DNA of 55,436 nt from Chara braunii (lineage: Eukaryota; Streptophyta; Charophyceae; Charales; Characeae), in the NCBI GenBank assembly GCA_003427395.1, contig BFEA01000145.1:933655-989090 (forward strand), read 5' to 3'. Below, piece after piece: positions 1 through 8,935 of this stretch. Numbering within the stretch: the stretch's first letter is position 1; each line of letters opens with the position of its first letter. Under the pieces are notes generated by a model. It saw only the letters and a program-made list of their open reading frames with translations. It was not told the DNA's origin and did no database searches. The position numbers were made by a program, and so were the translations under genes.

Positions 1-150
1 CTTTTTTTTTTTTTTTTTTTTTTTTGGTTCCGCGTTCGGCCCGAACGGCCGAACGCATCCCCAAGGGGTCCCATACGTTCGGGCGTTCGGGTTCGGGCCG
101 TTCGGCCGAACGCATCCCCAAGGGGTCCCGAACGCGGGTTACCCTGATTC
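1..150. repeat. Poly(T) run and GC-rich 57-bp direct repeat
   Basis: A run of about 23 T is followed by two copies of a CG-rich unit built on the motif ggccgaacgcatcccca, spaced 57 bp apart (about 47 and 104). The units contain smaller palindromes (ttcggcccgaa, cggccg). The left part may be the cut end of an element that continues outside the window. No coding potential was seen. Confidence 0.7.
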
Positions 151-309
151 CAAGTATTTTGGCTAAAATGCCAATTATATACAATATAAGCTAAAAGTTT
201 TTTGACTTTGTTTTGAAAAAAACAGATGGGAGGTCCCTAGTAATTCTCCCTTTTATACTTTTTTTTTTTTTTTCATTTTGTGCATTTTCCTTTTTTTCCC
301 ATTTGGTGC

Positions 310-640
310 ATTTTCAAGAGACGCTAGAAAAGACGAAAGAGGAAAAGAGAAAGCAAGAAGAACGAACAAGAACGAACAAATATTTGGCGAGTGTGGTCTT
401 TATCCTGAAGGAGCTTAGGCCCAGAGAGAGAGGAAGAGAGAGGGGATATACTTGTTTTATCTGACAATTTGTACATTTTTTTGGGACGCTAAAAAAGAGG
501 AAAAGCTCTATCCTGAAGGAGCTAGGCCCAGAGAGAGAGAGGAAGAGAGGGGATATACTTTTTTCATCTGACAATTTTGTACGTTTTTTTAGGACGCTAG
601 AAAAGAGGAAAAGAGAAAGCAAGAAGAACGAACAAACTCG
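310..640. repeat. Tandem repeat, ~110-bp unit
   Basis: Two to three imperfect copies of a purine-rich unit are present. Landmarks that recur are ggacgctagaaaagagg, cctgaaggagct and ggggatatact followed by tctgacaattt. Reading frames across it are shadows of the repeat, rich in Arg, Glu and Lys, and are not taken as genes. Confidence 0.75.
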
Positions 641-692
641 GGAAAAAAAAAAAGAAGGGGAAGCTGCTCCTGACCTCCGGACAAGTTTGGAG

Positions 693-990
693 TCCAGATG
701 CAGATGCATTCAAAATGTTGGCGGATGGCAATGTATCTTTCTATGTTCTGGCGGAAGATTCACTCTCGTTTCGCAGATTTCGAGAGTAGTGCAACTTGCC
801 CCTTAGCGGTGAACACTCGCTACCGTGATATAGGTCCTCGCTCCAGATGCAGATGCATTCAAAATGTTGGCGGATGGCAATGTATCTTTCTATGTTCTGG
901 CGGAAGATTCACTCTCGTTTTGCAGATTTCGAGAGTAGTGCAACTAGGCCCTTAGCGGTAGACACTCGCTACCGTGATATAGGTCCTCGC
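693..990. repeat. 149-bp tandem duplication of a MITE fragment
   Basis: Two nearly identical copies (693-841 and 842-990) begin tccagatgcagatgc and end tcctcgc. Each contains the internal sequence and one end (cgagagtagtgcaac...gccctta) of the gggcctcgctccactactctcgaaa MITE family seen throughout the window. The few differences suggest a recent duplication. Confidence 0.85.
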
Positions 991-1102
991 TCCACGACTG
1001 TCGAAATCTGCAAAACGAGAGTGAATCTTCCGCCAGAAGATAGAAAGATACATTGCCACGACTTTTTGTATTTTGTGCATGTCGAGAGTAGTGGAGCGAG
1101 GC
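982..1102. mobile_element. Harbinger-like MITE, ~120 bp
   Basis: The left end cctcgctccacgactgtcg and the right end cgagagtagtggagcgagg are inverted complements. The interior (gcaaaacgagagtgaatctt, agaaagatacattgccacg) is the same as in the other copies near 1.2, 25.2, 39.6 and 39.9 kb. Its ends overlap the neighbouring duplication, so the boundaries are approximate. Confidence 0.7.
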
Positions 1103-1168
1103 ACATAACATGTGCTGAGAAAATCACCAGACGTGATGACGTCAAAACGTCTTACGTGTGGGGCAATA

Positions 1169-1325
1169 GGGCCGCCTCGCTCCACTCCTCAACTCACCAA
1201 ATGTGCAAAATCAGTCAGAATGAATCTGCCGCTAGAACATGGGAAGATACACCGCCATATATTTTTTTTTCTTTTCTGCATATTTTTCGTCTTTTGTGCA
1301 TGTAGTGAGTAGTGGAGCAACGCCC
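1169..1325. mobile_element. Harbinger-like MITE, ~157 bp
   Basis: Terminal inverted repeats are gggccgcctcgctccactcc and the complement of gagtagtggagcaacgccc. The interior shares gtgcaaaatcagtcagaatg and ctagaacatgggaagatacaccgcc-type sequence with the other copies. Flanking trinucleotides are ATA and ATT, so the expected 3-bp target duplication is imperfect. Confidence 0.65.
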
Positions 1326-1526
1326 ATTGAGTGGCAAAGGGCAGAATCGAAATTTACCGGCAAAGGGCAGAATCGAAATTTACCAAGACGAGCATGTGAA
1401 GGACAGAAAGAACGTCATGAAGAAGACGAACGTGAGAAACCTAAAAAAAAACAAAAGCATTCTTTTTAAAGAAAACAAAAAATTCATGAAGGCGGATTCC
1501 CTGCGACATTTTTTTTTTTTTTTTGT

Positions 1527-1566
1527 GATTGTGTGGGGGGGGGGCGGGGGGGGGGGGGGGGGGGGA
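1527..1566. repeat. Long poly(G) tract
   Basis: A G run interrupted by one C lies beside a T-rich stretch (1510-1524). It can form a G-quadruplex on the plus strand and is also a likely place for sequencing length error. Confidence 0.8.
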
Positions 1567-1631
1567 CGACAATTTTCTCCTCTTTGGGGGAGGGAGGGGA
1601 GAGAAAAAAAAACGACAAATCGGATCACTGC

Positions 1632-1920
1632 CTAGGCTACCAGAGCGGCCCAGGGCCACTTGCCCGGCCAGGTCAAAACAAAAATAAAAATAAAAATGAA
1701 AAATATTTTTTAGTTCTATTTTTCATTTTAAATATGGTCAAGAATTTCGATGTGACCCTGAGGCAAAAGTTGTTCAGTTTATTTTTCTGCATAACATCGT
1801 TTTTTTCCGGATTTCTTTGATTTTTTTATTTTTTTTTTTGGGCTAGGACCTTCCTTGATCCTTGCACGGCCGGGCCGTCCGGGAAATAGGGTGACCCGGG
1901 CGGCCCGGCTGGTAGCCTAG
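1632..1920. mobile_element. hAT-like MITE with 8-bp target duplication
   Basis: The element starts ctaggctaccag and ends ctggtagcctag, a perfect 12-bp terminal inverted repeat followed by further partly complementary GC-rich sequence. It is flanked on both sides by ATCACTGC (1624-1631 and 1921-1928), a perfect 8-bp direct repeat. An 8-bp target duplication is characteristic of hAT transposons. The 289-bp interior is A/T-rich with no coding capacity, so it is non-autonomous. Confidence 0.85.
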
Positions 1921-1984
1921 ATCACTGCACACACATAAAAACCTACTTAATCATAAGAAAAAAAAAAAAGGTTACCGTATTTAT

Positions 1985-2230
1985 ATCAACACTCTGGTTC
2001 AGTCCACATGCAATGTACCTTCTCTCAGCACAGGGACCGCCTTGCCAAGAGACCGGCCCGCAAACGGGGATCATGCACACACACTCTACCTTAACGTAGT
2101 TAAAAAAAAAAAAAAAAAAAAAGAGGATCTATTTTAACGCTTTCGTTCCCGTCCACATGCAATGTACCTTCCCTCAACACAGCCGCCGCCTTCGCGAGAG
2201 ACCCCCAAATCGGGATCGCTACACACCCCC
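1985..2230. repeat. Tandem duplication, ~145-bp spacing
   Basis: The motif gtccacatgcaatgtacctt occurs twice (about 1999 and 2152), followed each time by a related block with ctcagcacag/ctcaacacag, gagagac and gggatc, and separated by A-runs. No gene was seen in the stretch 1930-2340. Confidence 0.6.
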
Positions 2231-2734
2231 GACCTCGAGCACTATCAAAGTTTTTAAGTGAAATTACATCGTTTAAACTTTAAAAGTTAATTTCAATTTT
2301 ATTTTAGCAGCCATAATTAAATAATTTACGTTTAATTTTATTTCAGCAGCCCGAGAGGAGGAAGAGTTTACCGAGCAGAGGCCGATAGCTGAGCCAAGTA
2401 CTGGTGGTTTAAGAAGGACGACAGCTGAAATTTTATATCTGCCTATATCCGCAAATACGCTTAAATAAGGTAAAGTCCGGCCATACTTCGCTTAGAAAAT
2501 AAAAAGTTAAAAGACTACTGTTTTCCCCCCAAAACAAAAAAAAGAGGACCTGTTCTGAAAGGAAAAAAAAGGCATCCACGCATAGACCCAGAAACCGTGC
2601 AATAACCGAAAAAAAACGTTTAATTATGTCAAGACCAGTTACATCTTCCATTTGAAAAAAAAAGGGATCAAGGTGTCCTCTTTCTCAAAAGTGTACAGCA
2701 ATTCTCTGTCGGATCAAGTCGGATGGGCAGTCCT

Positions 2735-2769
2735 CAGATAGATAGATAGATAGGCAGATACACAGACAC

Positions 2770-2818
<49 letters not shown>

Positions 2819-3010
2819 CAGAGAGCAGCAAACCATAAATGGATAGATAGACATCATCAGAGATCTAAAATTATAGATAGACAAAAATAGAAAGAAAGAG
2901 GGTAGGATGCATAGATAGATAGGCAGATAATACAGATTGATAGGCCGATACACTGACAAATAAGCAGATGTACAGATAGATAAAGAGGTGGATAGAGAGA
3001 GAGACAGAGA

Positions 3011-3056
<46 letters not shown>

Positions 3057-3221
3057 GGATAGACAGATACACAGATACATAGACAGACAGATTATCAGAG
3101 AGCTAACGATAGATAGATAGATAGGACGAGAAGAGATTATCAGAGAGCTAACGATAGATAGATAGAAAGATAGATAGATAGATAGATAGATAGGACGAGA
3201 AGAGATTATCAGAGAGCTAAC

Positions 3222-3266
<45 letters not shown>

Positions 3267-3300
3267 AGATGATAGGTGCATAGATGGATAAAGATGATAA

Positions 3301-3335
<35 letters not shown>

Positions 3336-3390
3336 TAGATGGATAGATAGATCGAGGTAGGAAGGGAGGGAGGGAGAGAGCTTACGAGAG
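2735..3390. repeat. GATA/GACA microsatellite field with GA tract
   Basis: Hundreds of bases of GATA units alternate with GA dinucleotides (about 2776-2815) and with a repeated spacer containing ttatcagagagctaacgatag (at least three copies between 3090 and 3220). The Ile-Tyr-Leu-Ser reading frames on the minus strand are translations of the microsatellite and are not genes. Confidence 0.95.
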
Positions 3391-3584
3391 AGCAGCAAAA
3401 TAAAGAAGCGCTGACAGGAAGGGAGAATGAACTGGATAGGAGGCACAGAGAGGAAATAGAGAAAAGAAAGAGAGAGAGGGAGGGAGGGAGGCGAATCATC
3501 TGCAGGGAGAGACTAGACAGGTCGGTAGAGAGGTAACGCACCGTAATCCCGTGGATAAGAAGAGGATGGTTGGGAGCTCTGCCA

Positions 3585-6500
3585 TCAACGCCCTTCTGTC
3601 GGCTCCAGCTTGACTCGTACTTGCTGCTCCACAGGCCGTCCCATCACTCCCAATAGCGATGCTGTCCTATTAGTATACCTGATGCCTCCTCGCCCCCCTC
3701 CTCCACCTCCCCGCAGGTCCATTTGCACTCCCCCGCCGTGCTGCTGCTGCATGTTGGCCCGTCCTCCTCCCCCTCCTCCACCTCCTCCCCCTCCTCCTCC
3801 TCCTCGTCCTCCTGCTCCTTGCTGCCCTTGTGGGACAAAGACTCCCTTCAACGCCATCTCTAATCGGTCCATCTGACCATCTGTCCCACTTGGTCCTGTC
3901 CCCTCCTCAAAAGAGAACTCGAACCTTGTCCTCCCGGCTTCCCACGCCATTCCCGCCTTCTTCGGGCCAAAGCCCTTGGAGCTAAGAAGGTCCACCACTT
4001 TTGCAAAAATGCCCCTCTCGTCTCCATACCTACCCTCGCAGGAAGGGAACTCCATCGTGATCGCCTGAGCTCGGCCGTCAACACTGCTGACATAGAACCT
4101 GGACGTCACCCACGGGACCTCGGCAGCGGCGGAAGCGGACGGGGAAGCGGTAGGGGAGGAGGTGGTGCAGATACCCACAGGGAGTCCAGCCGACAAGCAG
4201 GAGGGGCGGGCGGCGCCGTCGGGGCCTTCCCGCGCAGCGTTCGATTCCTTCCTCGCGGGAGATGACGTCGTGGGAAAGAGAGAGAGCGAGACTGGCACAG
4301 TGGACTCCTCCTCGTCATCATCGTCCTCCACCTCCAGGCGCTCAACTTCTTCCACGTGGCGTTCCCCGTCGTCGTCCGTCCCCCCGTCCCTCGAACAGCC
4401 ACGTGGCAGCGCGTGATTGGACCGTATGTAGAAGCCGTTGGCCGCGGCACCGCCGCCGCTGCCACGTGGCGGCGGCGGCGGCGACGACGACTCCATTCTC
4501 TTCCTCTCCTCCAGTCGTCTTTCATCCAGTCTTCTTTCGAGCGCAGCTGCGGTGGCGGTAGTGGTGGTGGTGGTCCCCACCACAAGGTGGTTAGCCGGTG
4601 CTGCCGGTCTTGCGCGTTTATAGACTTCCCAAGCACCTCTCCTCGGCCCGATCCCGACGCTCACGGTCGCGTCCTCCACGCCGCCGCCGCCGCCGCCGCC
4701 GTACCTTGATGAGCCACAACCCATCAACGACTCCGACGACGATGCCAAAGGCATCACATGATGCGGATGCTGGAAACACTGTTCGGAAAGGGAGCGCAAG
4801 CGAGCTGCTGCCTCCCTCGCCGCGGCGCACCGATCTATTCCGTTCTCCTCCATTCCACGTGTCAGATCCACAGTCTCCACGACGGGCGGCGACGCGCCGC
4901 TAGAGGGCATCCGTGTCGGGATGCCACGTGTCATCAGATCTCTCCTCTGCGGACTGCTGCCAGTGGAATGACTGCGGGATAACCAACAACCCATCCGGGG
5001 CTCCGCTCCGCGAGTCGGTTCACAATGCTGCTGGCTGTGATGCTGCTGCTGCTGCTGTTGCTCGTCGTCTCTGCAGGCATCTTCGACCTCCCTCTCCCTC
5101 AGCATCGAACCCGCGCACGCGGCGTACTCCATAGTCAGTCCGCTCCCGACGCTCATTCCCCCGCAGGGACCGGCGCCGATTCCGCTTCCCGCTCCGCTTC
5201 CGACGCTCATTCCCCCGCAGGGACCGGCGCCGATTCCGCTTCCCGCTCCGCGCCCAATTGCACCACCTTCACCACCAGCAGCACCCACCACAGTGTCTCC
5301 TCCTCCTCCCCCTCCTCCACGGGCCAAATGAAGGGAGGTGTTACTGCCTAGGCAGCCAGTGGGATTACCAAGCGGCGGCGGTGACGGGGGCGCCGGCGGC
5401 GGCGGCGGCGGCGGAGCCGCTGCCGCCGCCGGCGGAGACGATAACGAAGCGCATTGTCGACTGACGAGCGCCCTCCTCTTCGGACTCTGTTCGAGGCATC
5501 GAGGGGAGTCGAGCGCGGCTTCCGCTGCTGGCCTGCCTTCTTGATGCCACGTGGAGGCAAGAGGTGCGGGTTCACAGGGGACTCCTCCTCCATCTTTCTC
5601 GATCTCTCTCATGGATGCGCAATGCTGCAGCTGCTGCTGCAAACGAGCGCTGCCAATCTCGACCCCACGTGGGGGGAACTGCGCGGCCTCCTCGGTCGGG
5701 GCGCTCTCAGCTGCGGCGCTCAACGCAAACGCGCTTGGGTGTTTCCTCTTCAAGCCATTGCCAAAATAGTACAGTGACGCCCCTACCGCCTGCTGCTCTT
5801 CCTGTCGCCCCTCCTCTCCTCCGCTGCCGCGTACGATCGACAACAAAGGAGCGCGAGGTGGTGGTGGTGGGGCATCGGCAATCCCCGCCGCGCTCCCACC
5901 TTCCCCCGCTCCTTCCTCTCGCCCCGCACCGTGTGCTGCCCTCCAGATATTGCTTCTTACCCCGCCGCCCCCGCCGCACCCCCCGCGCCCGCCGCCCCCT
6001 GCCATGCCTCCTCCACCCGCGGCTGTTTCTCTCTCGCTGGCAGCTCGTAGTTCCATCGATGCCGCCACCGCCGCCGCTGCCGCGGTATTCGAGGCCCCCC
6101 CGCCGCCGACAGTCTGCACGGTCACCGGCGCTGGTGCTGCTCCTGCGACGACCGCAGCTGCTGCTGCAGGCGAGCACCCCGCCGATGACCCCACCGACGA
6201 CCGGTCCGCGCAGCCTTGCTGCAAATCCCTGATGTACTTCGCTGCCCGCTCCAGAAGGTCCGCCTTCCCCCTCTTCGGCGCATCGGGAATTGCGCGCCGA
6301 AGCTCCTCGAATGCCGCATTCATCCTCTTCCTCCTCTTCCGCTCGGCTATGGCTGTAACCGTGCAATGGTGATCGACCGCCTTGGTGAAGGCATAAGCGC
6401 CCGCGCCGCTACCGCGGCCTCCCGGCGCTTCATGACGACCCTTGGATGCCGCGCCGGATTTCATTCCCGTCCCCCCCTCGCCTCCTTCGGCGACGTCGGG

Positions 6501-7367
6501 ATCGTCGGTGTCATCATCAACCCCTCCCCCTCCTTCTCCATCATCGCTCAGGCTGTTGCTACTCCCACCACCCTTCGTCGAGGAAGTGCCTTTCTGCCAG
6601 CAAAGCGTTGGCCGGGCGGTGACAACCGCGCATCCAGCGGAGCCGGCGCTGCCGCCACCGCCGCCGCCGCCGCCGCCGCTGCTGCCCCCAACAACCAATC
6701 CTCCTCCTCCTCCTCCTCCTCCTCCTCCCGCGCCGTTCTCTGCCGCCGCGTGTCCATTGCCCAAGTCTGCATGGCCACCACCAGCTCCCCCGCCCCCTAC
6801 AGCCCCTACCCCCCCTACCCCCCCGCCCTCCATTATCCCTACTCCTGCTCCCATGTACCTGGGGGACGACTGACTACTGTTACTATGATAATGATGATGC
6901 ATCATTCCTTCCCCTGCCGCGGAAGCTCCCCCTCCCCCTCCCCCCGCCTTCCCCCCCTCCCAACCCGACCGCTCACCAGAAGCCATCACCCCACCACCAT
7001 TGCCCACGTACCGTTGGATGAAAACGAGCGTTACGTTCTTGTTCCCATTCGCCGTGTTATTATTACCACTAGTACTGCGATTACTGTGACTATCAGTATT
7101 ATTAGTGCGATTACTATGATTATTCAGATGAATGTTCGTCGCAGGAGGACAGTTAGTTCCATTACTCGCGGTTGTCGACGGCATTATCGTACTGCTGATT
7201 GCTGACGTGGCACTTGACCTCGTGTGCGAATGATGAGCAGTAGGATCGGAGGCACGATTGCCAGTCCCGACAAGCAAGTCATCGCCGCGCGCATCGTCCC
7301 CATCCCGACTGTCGTGATCTACAGCGTAACGTTTTCCCTCCAATGCCGTCCTCTCCTTAAACATCAT
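3585..7367 (-). CDS. bHLH transcription factor with ACT-like C-terminus
   Basis: This single open frame of 1260 codons is the best host gene in the window. A basic helix-loop-helix domain lies at about residues 333-385: basic region ERKRRKRMN, helix 1 AFEELRRAIP, loop DAPKRGKA, helix 2 LLERAAKYIRDLQ. The E-box contacts Glu9 and Arg13 are kept, but position 5, normally His or Lys in G-box binders, is Thr. Residues about 1082-1178 look like an ACT-type fold (GIFAKVVDLLSSKG and flanking strands), as in several plant bHLH families; that is inference from pattern. The rest is Gly-, Ala-, Ser- and Pro-rich low complexity, with an acidic patch near residue 1015 and an 18-residue tandem duplication. 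The start is the first of two adjacent ATGs; the Asn/Ser/Thr-rich N-terminus could be partly untranslated or intronic. It should act in the nucleus as a dimeric DNA-binding regulator. Subfamily not assigned. Confidence 0.85.
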   Translation of the reverse strand: MMFKERTALEGKRYAVDHDSRDGDDARGDDLLVGTGNRASDPTAHHSHTRSSATSAISSTIMPSTTASNGTNCPPATNIHLNNHSNRTNNTDSHSNRSTSGNNNTANGNKNVTLVFIQRYVGNGGGVMASGERSGWEGGKAGGGGGGASAAGEGMMHHHYHSNSSQSSPRYMGAGVGIMEGGGVGGVGAVGGGGAGGGHADLGNGHAAAENGAGGGGGGGGGGLVVGGSSGGGGGGGGGSAGSAGCAVVTARPTLCWQKGTSSTKGGGSSNSLSDDGEGGGGVDDDTDDPDVAEGGEGGTGMKSGAASKGRHEAPGGRGSGAGAYAFTKAVDHHCTVTAIAERKRRKRMNAAFEELRRAIPDAPKRGKADLLERAAKYIRDLQQGCADRSSVGSSAGCSPAAAAAVVAGAAPAPVTVQTVGGGGASNTAAAAAVAASMELRAASERETAAGGGGMAGGGGRGGCGGGGGVRSNIWRAAHGAGREEGAGEGGSAAGIADAPPPPPRAPLLSIVRGSGGEEGRQEEQQAVGASLYYFGNGLKRKHPSAFALSAAAESAPTEEAAQFPPRGVEIGSARLQQQLQHCASMREIEKDGGGVPCEPAPLASTWHQEGRPAAEAALDSPRCLEQSPKRRALVSRQCASLSSPPAAAAAPPPPPPPAPPSPPPLGNPTGCLGSNTSLHLARGGGGGGGDTVVGAAGGEGGAIGRGAGSGIGAGPCGGMSVGSGAGSGIGAGPCGGMSVGSGLTMEYAACAGSMLREREVEDACRDDEQQQQQQHHSQQHCEPTRGAEPRMGCWLSRSHSTGSSPQRRDLMTRGIPTRMPSSGASPPVVETVDLTRGMEENGIDRCAAAREAAARLRSLSEQCFQHPHHVMPLASSSESLMGCGSSRYGGGGGGGVEDATVSVGIGPRRGAWEVYKRARPAAPANHLVVGTTTTTTATAAALERRLDERRLEERKRMESSSPPPPPRGSGGGAAANGFYIRSNHALPRGCSRDGGTDDDGERHVEEVERLEVEDDDDEEESTVPVSLSLFPTTSSPARKESNAAREGPDGAARPSCLSAGLPVGICTTSSPTASPSASAAAEVPWVTSRFYVSSVDGRAQAITMEFPSCEGRYGDERGIFAKVVDLLSSKGFGPKKAGMAWEAGRTRFEFSFEEGTGPSGTDGQMDRLEMALKGVFVPQGQQGAGGRGGGGGGGGGGGGGGRANMQQQHGGGVQMDLRGGGGGGRGGIRYTNRTASLLGVMGRPVEQQVRVKLEPTEGR
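4353..5671. promoter_or_regulatory. Seven CACGTG boxes inside the bHLH coding sequence
   Basis: CACGTG starts at 4353, 4400, 4463, 4856, 4925, 5548 and 5666, most often as CCACGTGG or GCCACGTGGC. Relative to the reading frame they fall in phase 0 once, phase 1 five times and phase 2 once, so no single dipeptide explains them. The hexamer is seen directly; a regulatory role is inference. Confidence 0.45.
5146..5253 (-). repeat. 54-bp in-frame tandem duplication in the bHLH gene
   Basis: Two copies of a 54-bp unit (5146-5199 and 5200-5253) encode a duplicated 18-residue Gly/Ser-rich block (core GIGAGPCGGMSVGSG). The unit length is a multiple of three, so the frame is kept. The copies are almost identical, which points to recent replication slippage. 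Confidence 0.9.
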
Positions 7368-7398
7368 ATTGCTTTCCCGCCAACCACGTCTCTGCTAC

Positions 7399-7400
<2 letters not shown>

Positions 7401-7462
<62 letters not shown>

Positions 7463-7575
7463 GACCCCGCACTTCAGGCGAAAGCGAGCATGCAACCAAT
7501 CAACCAATCGATCGATCGATCGATCGATCAATCAATACCCCTCTCATCTACCAATCTACCAATCAATCTAGCTAT
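7401..7575. repeat. AATC/CAAT and GATC microsatellites upstream of bHLH start
   Basis: Tandem tetranucleotides (caat, then gatc at about 7508-7530) lie 30-200 bp upstream of the bHLH start codon, probably in its 5' untranslated region or core promoter. The stretch 7580-7950 beyond is mixed C/T-rich sequence with no gene seen. Confidence 0.9.
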
Positions 7576-7957
7576 CTATCTATACAATTTAAACACACAG
7601 AAGAATGAACGCAGAAAATCCGCCGCGCACCGCTGCATGATTCTTCTGCTCCTCTCTCTCCTTTCTCTTCCTCCTCTGCCTCCTCCTCTCCCTCTTAGAG
7701 AAGGAAAAATGAGCTTTTGTCCAACGATTTGCAGAACTGGAGACAGACGAGGCTAAAGAGTTCCAACGGTCAGTAAATGAAATATATCGCAAGCAAATTC
7801 TGACCGTGGCTAACGACGGGTAACCACGTACAAACCGTTAAGCTGTGCTCTCTCGACGAGCGAGAGACCGAGAATTTGCGCGCGCGCTCTCTACTCAAAC
7901 AAACGAACAAAACGATCGCCACTTCAGAGAAGCAACCGTACAAACGCACCTGTCATC

Positions 7958-8746
7958 CACGTGCCGTCCACGTGTCAGCCGTTTGACGGGCTCTGATCGA
8001 GTCGCTGACGTCCGCGAAATCTGATGCATCCACGTGTCAGCTGTGGACTGTCACGTGGCAGACTTCCACGTGACAGACGCACCGTGTACTTGGACGCAGA
8101 AGCAGCGACCAACGTGTTCGCCGTGAGAGAGAGGTGAGGTGAACACGAGCGAACCACGCGTTAGTAGCTAGTTGAGACTCAGACGCATTTGACTCTGATT
8201 ACTGTAAGAAGGAGACATCATCAGATCAGAGACTCGAATTTCACTATACGTTGACAGAAGCGATCCACCTGCCAACTTCTTAGTTGATACTACACTTTTG
8301 ACTCACAATCTGAAAAGACAACAGCTATATCCACGTGTCAGCCAGTTAAATGCTACACTCTAGTGCCTGCTTCTGGGCTTCAGTTGCGTTCAAGGGGGGG
8401 CCTTGATACCAGCGCTTGATACCACATCCACGTGTCAGCAGCTCGTGATTTCGCCCGCGTGCACGTGCTGCTATCCGCAGTACTTACTGTAATTTCACGT
8501 GCGCGTGCACGTGTTGTCCCCAGCTCGTGATTTCAATCAGCAGCTCCCACGATTTGGGGTCCATCCACGTGTCGTCGGCACCTCGTTCTTTGCTCAGGAT
8601 GGGTGATACAAAGAATTGAATGGACAACGGCTCTCACAAAAAGAATCCATCCACGTGTTCTCCGGCAGCGCGTTCTCTTTGCTCAGGATGGGTGATACAA
8701 AGAATTGAATGGACAACGGCTCTCACAAAAAGAATCCATCCACGTG
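7958..8746 (-). promoter_or_regulatory. Upstream G-box array (13 CACGTG in 789 bp)
   Basis: CACGTG starts at 7958, 7969, 8031, 8052, 8067, 8332, 8429, 8462, 8496, 8508, 8566, 8652 and 8741. Nine have the extended context CCACGTGTC/G or its close variants, which matches the G-box/ABRE core ACGTGTC bound by plant bZIP and bHLH factors. The array sits 0.6-1.4 kb upstream of the bHLH start codon in the orientation expected for its promoter. One more copy lies at 11098. Control by the gene's own product, by another bHLH or by ABA-type bZIPs cannot be decided from sequence; the Thr at basic position 5 speaks against simple G-box autoregulation. Confidence 0.7.
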
Positions 8747-8800
8747 TCGACAGCACGGCAGCTCGTTCTTGAGCTCAGGATGGATGATACAAAAAAAAAG
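8555..8800. repeat. Tandem repeat of ~86-89 bp carrying G-boxes
   Basis: About two and a half copies of a unit contain caggatgggtgatacaaaga, ttgaatggacaacggctctc and atccatccacgtgt. The CACGTG of successive copies lie 86 and 89 bp apart (8566, 8652, 8741). This duplication has multiplied the G-box locally. Confidence 0.9.
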
Positions 8801-8856
8801 AAAAACAGAATTGAAATGACGAAAGCTCTCACACAGACAATTGAGAACAGGATAAA

Positions 8857-8935
8857 AGAAAGAAAGAAAGAAAGAACGAAAGAAAGAAAGAAAAAGAAAG
8901 AAAGAAAGAAAAAGAAAGAAAAAAAAAGAGAAAAA
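8857..8935. repeat. AAAG microsatellite
   Basis: Tandem aaag units with scattered substitutions. No gene was seen in 8935-9350, where the CAG/CTG-like stretch near 9135-9190 yields only a short Gln/Ser-rich frame. Confidence 0.9.

Noticed and set aside
2735-3390. Possible CRISPR-like array (regular short repeats and spacers)
   Set aside because: The spacers are themselves microsatellite or duplicated sequence, and the context is nuclear eukaryotic.
2714-3541. Several long minus-strand frames rich in Ser, Ile, Tyr and Leu
   Set aside because: They are translations of GATA/GACA microsatellites and change with frame; no domain or start context.
4280-4300. EAR repression motif in the bHLH protein (VSLSLFP)
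   Set aside because: It is LxLxF, lacking the third Leu of LxLxL, and may be chance in a Ser/Leu-rich segment.
3610-7205. Many plus-strand Pro/Arg/Ala-rich frames opposite the bHLH gene
   Set aside because: High GC and low-complexity codons keep antisense frames open; the minus-strand frame alone carries recognisable domains.
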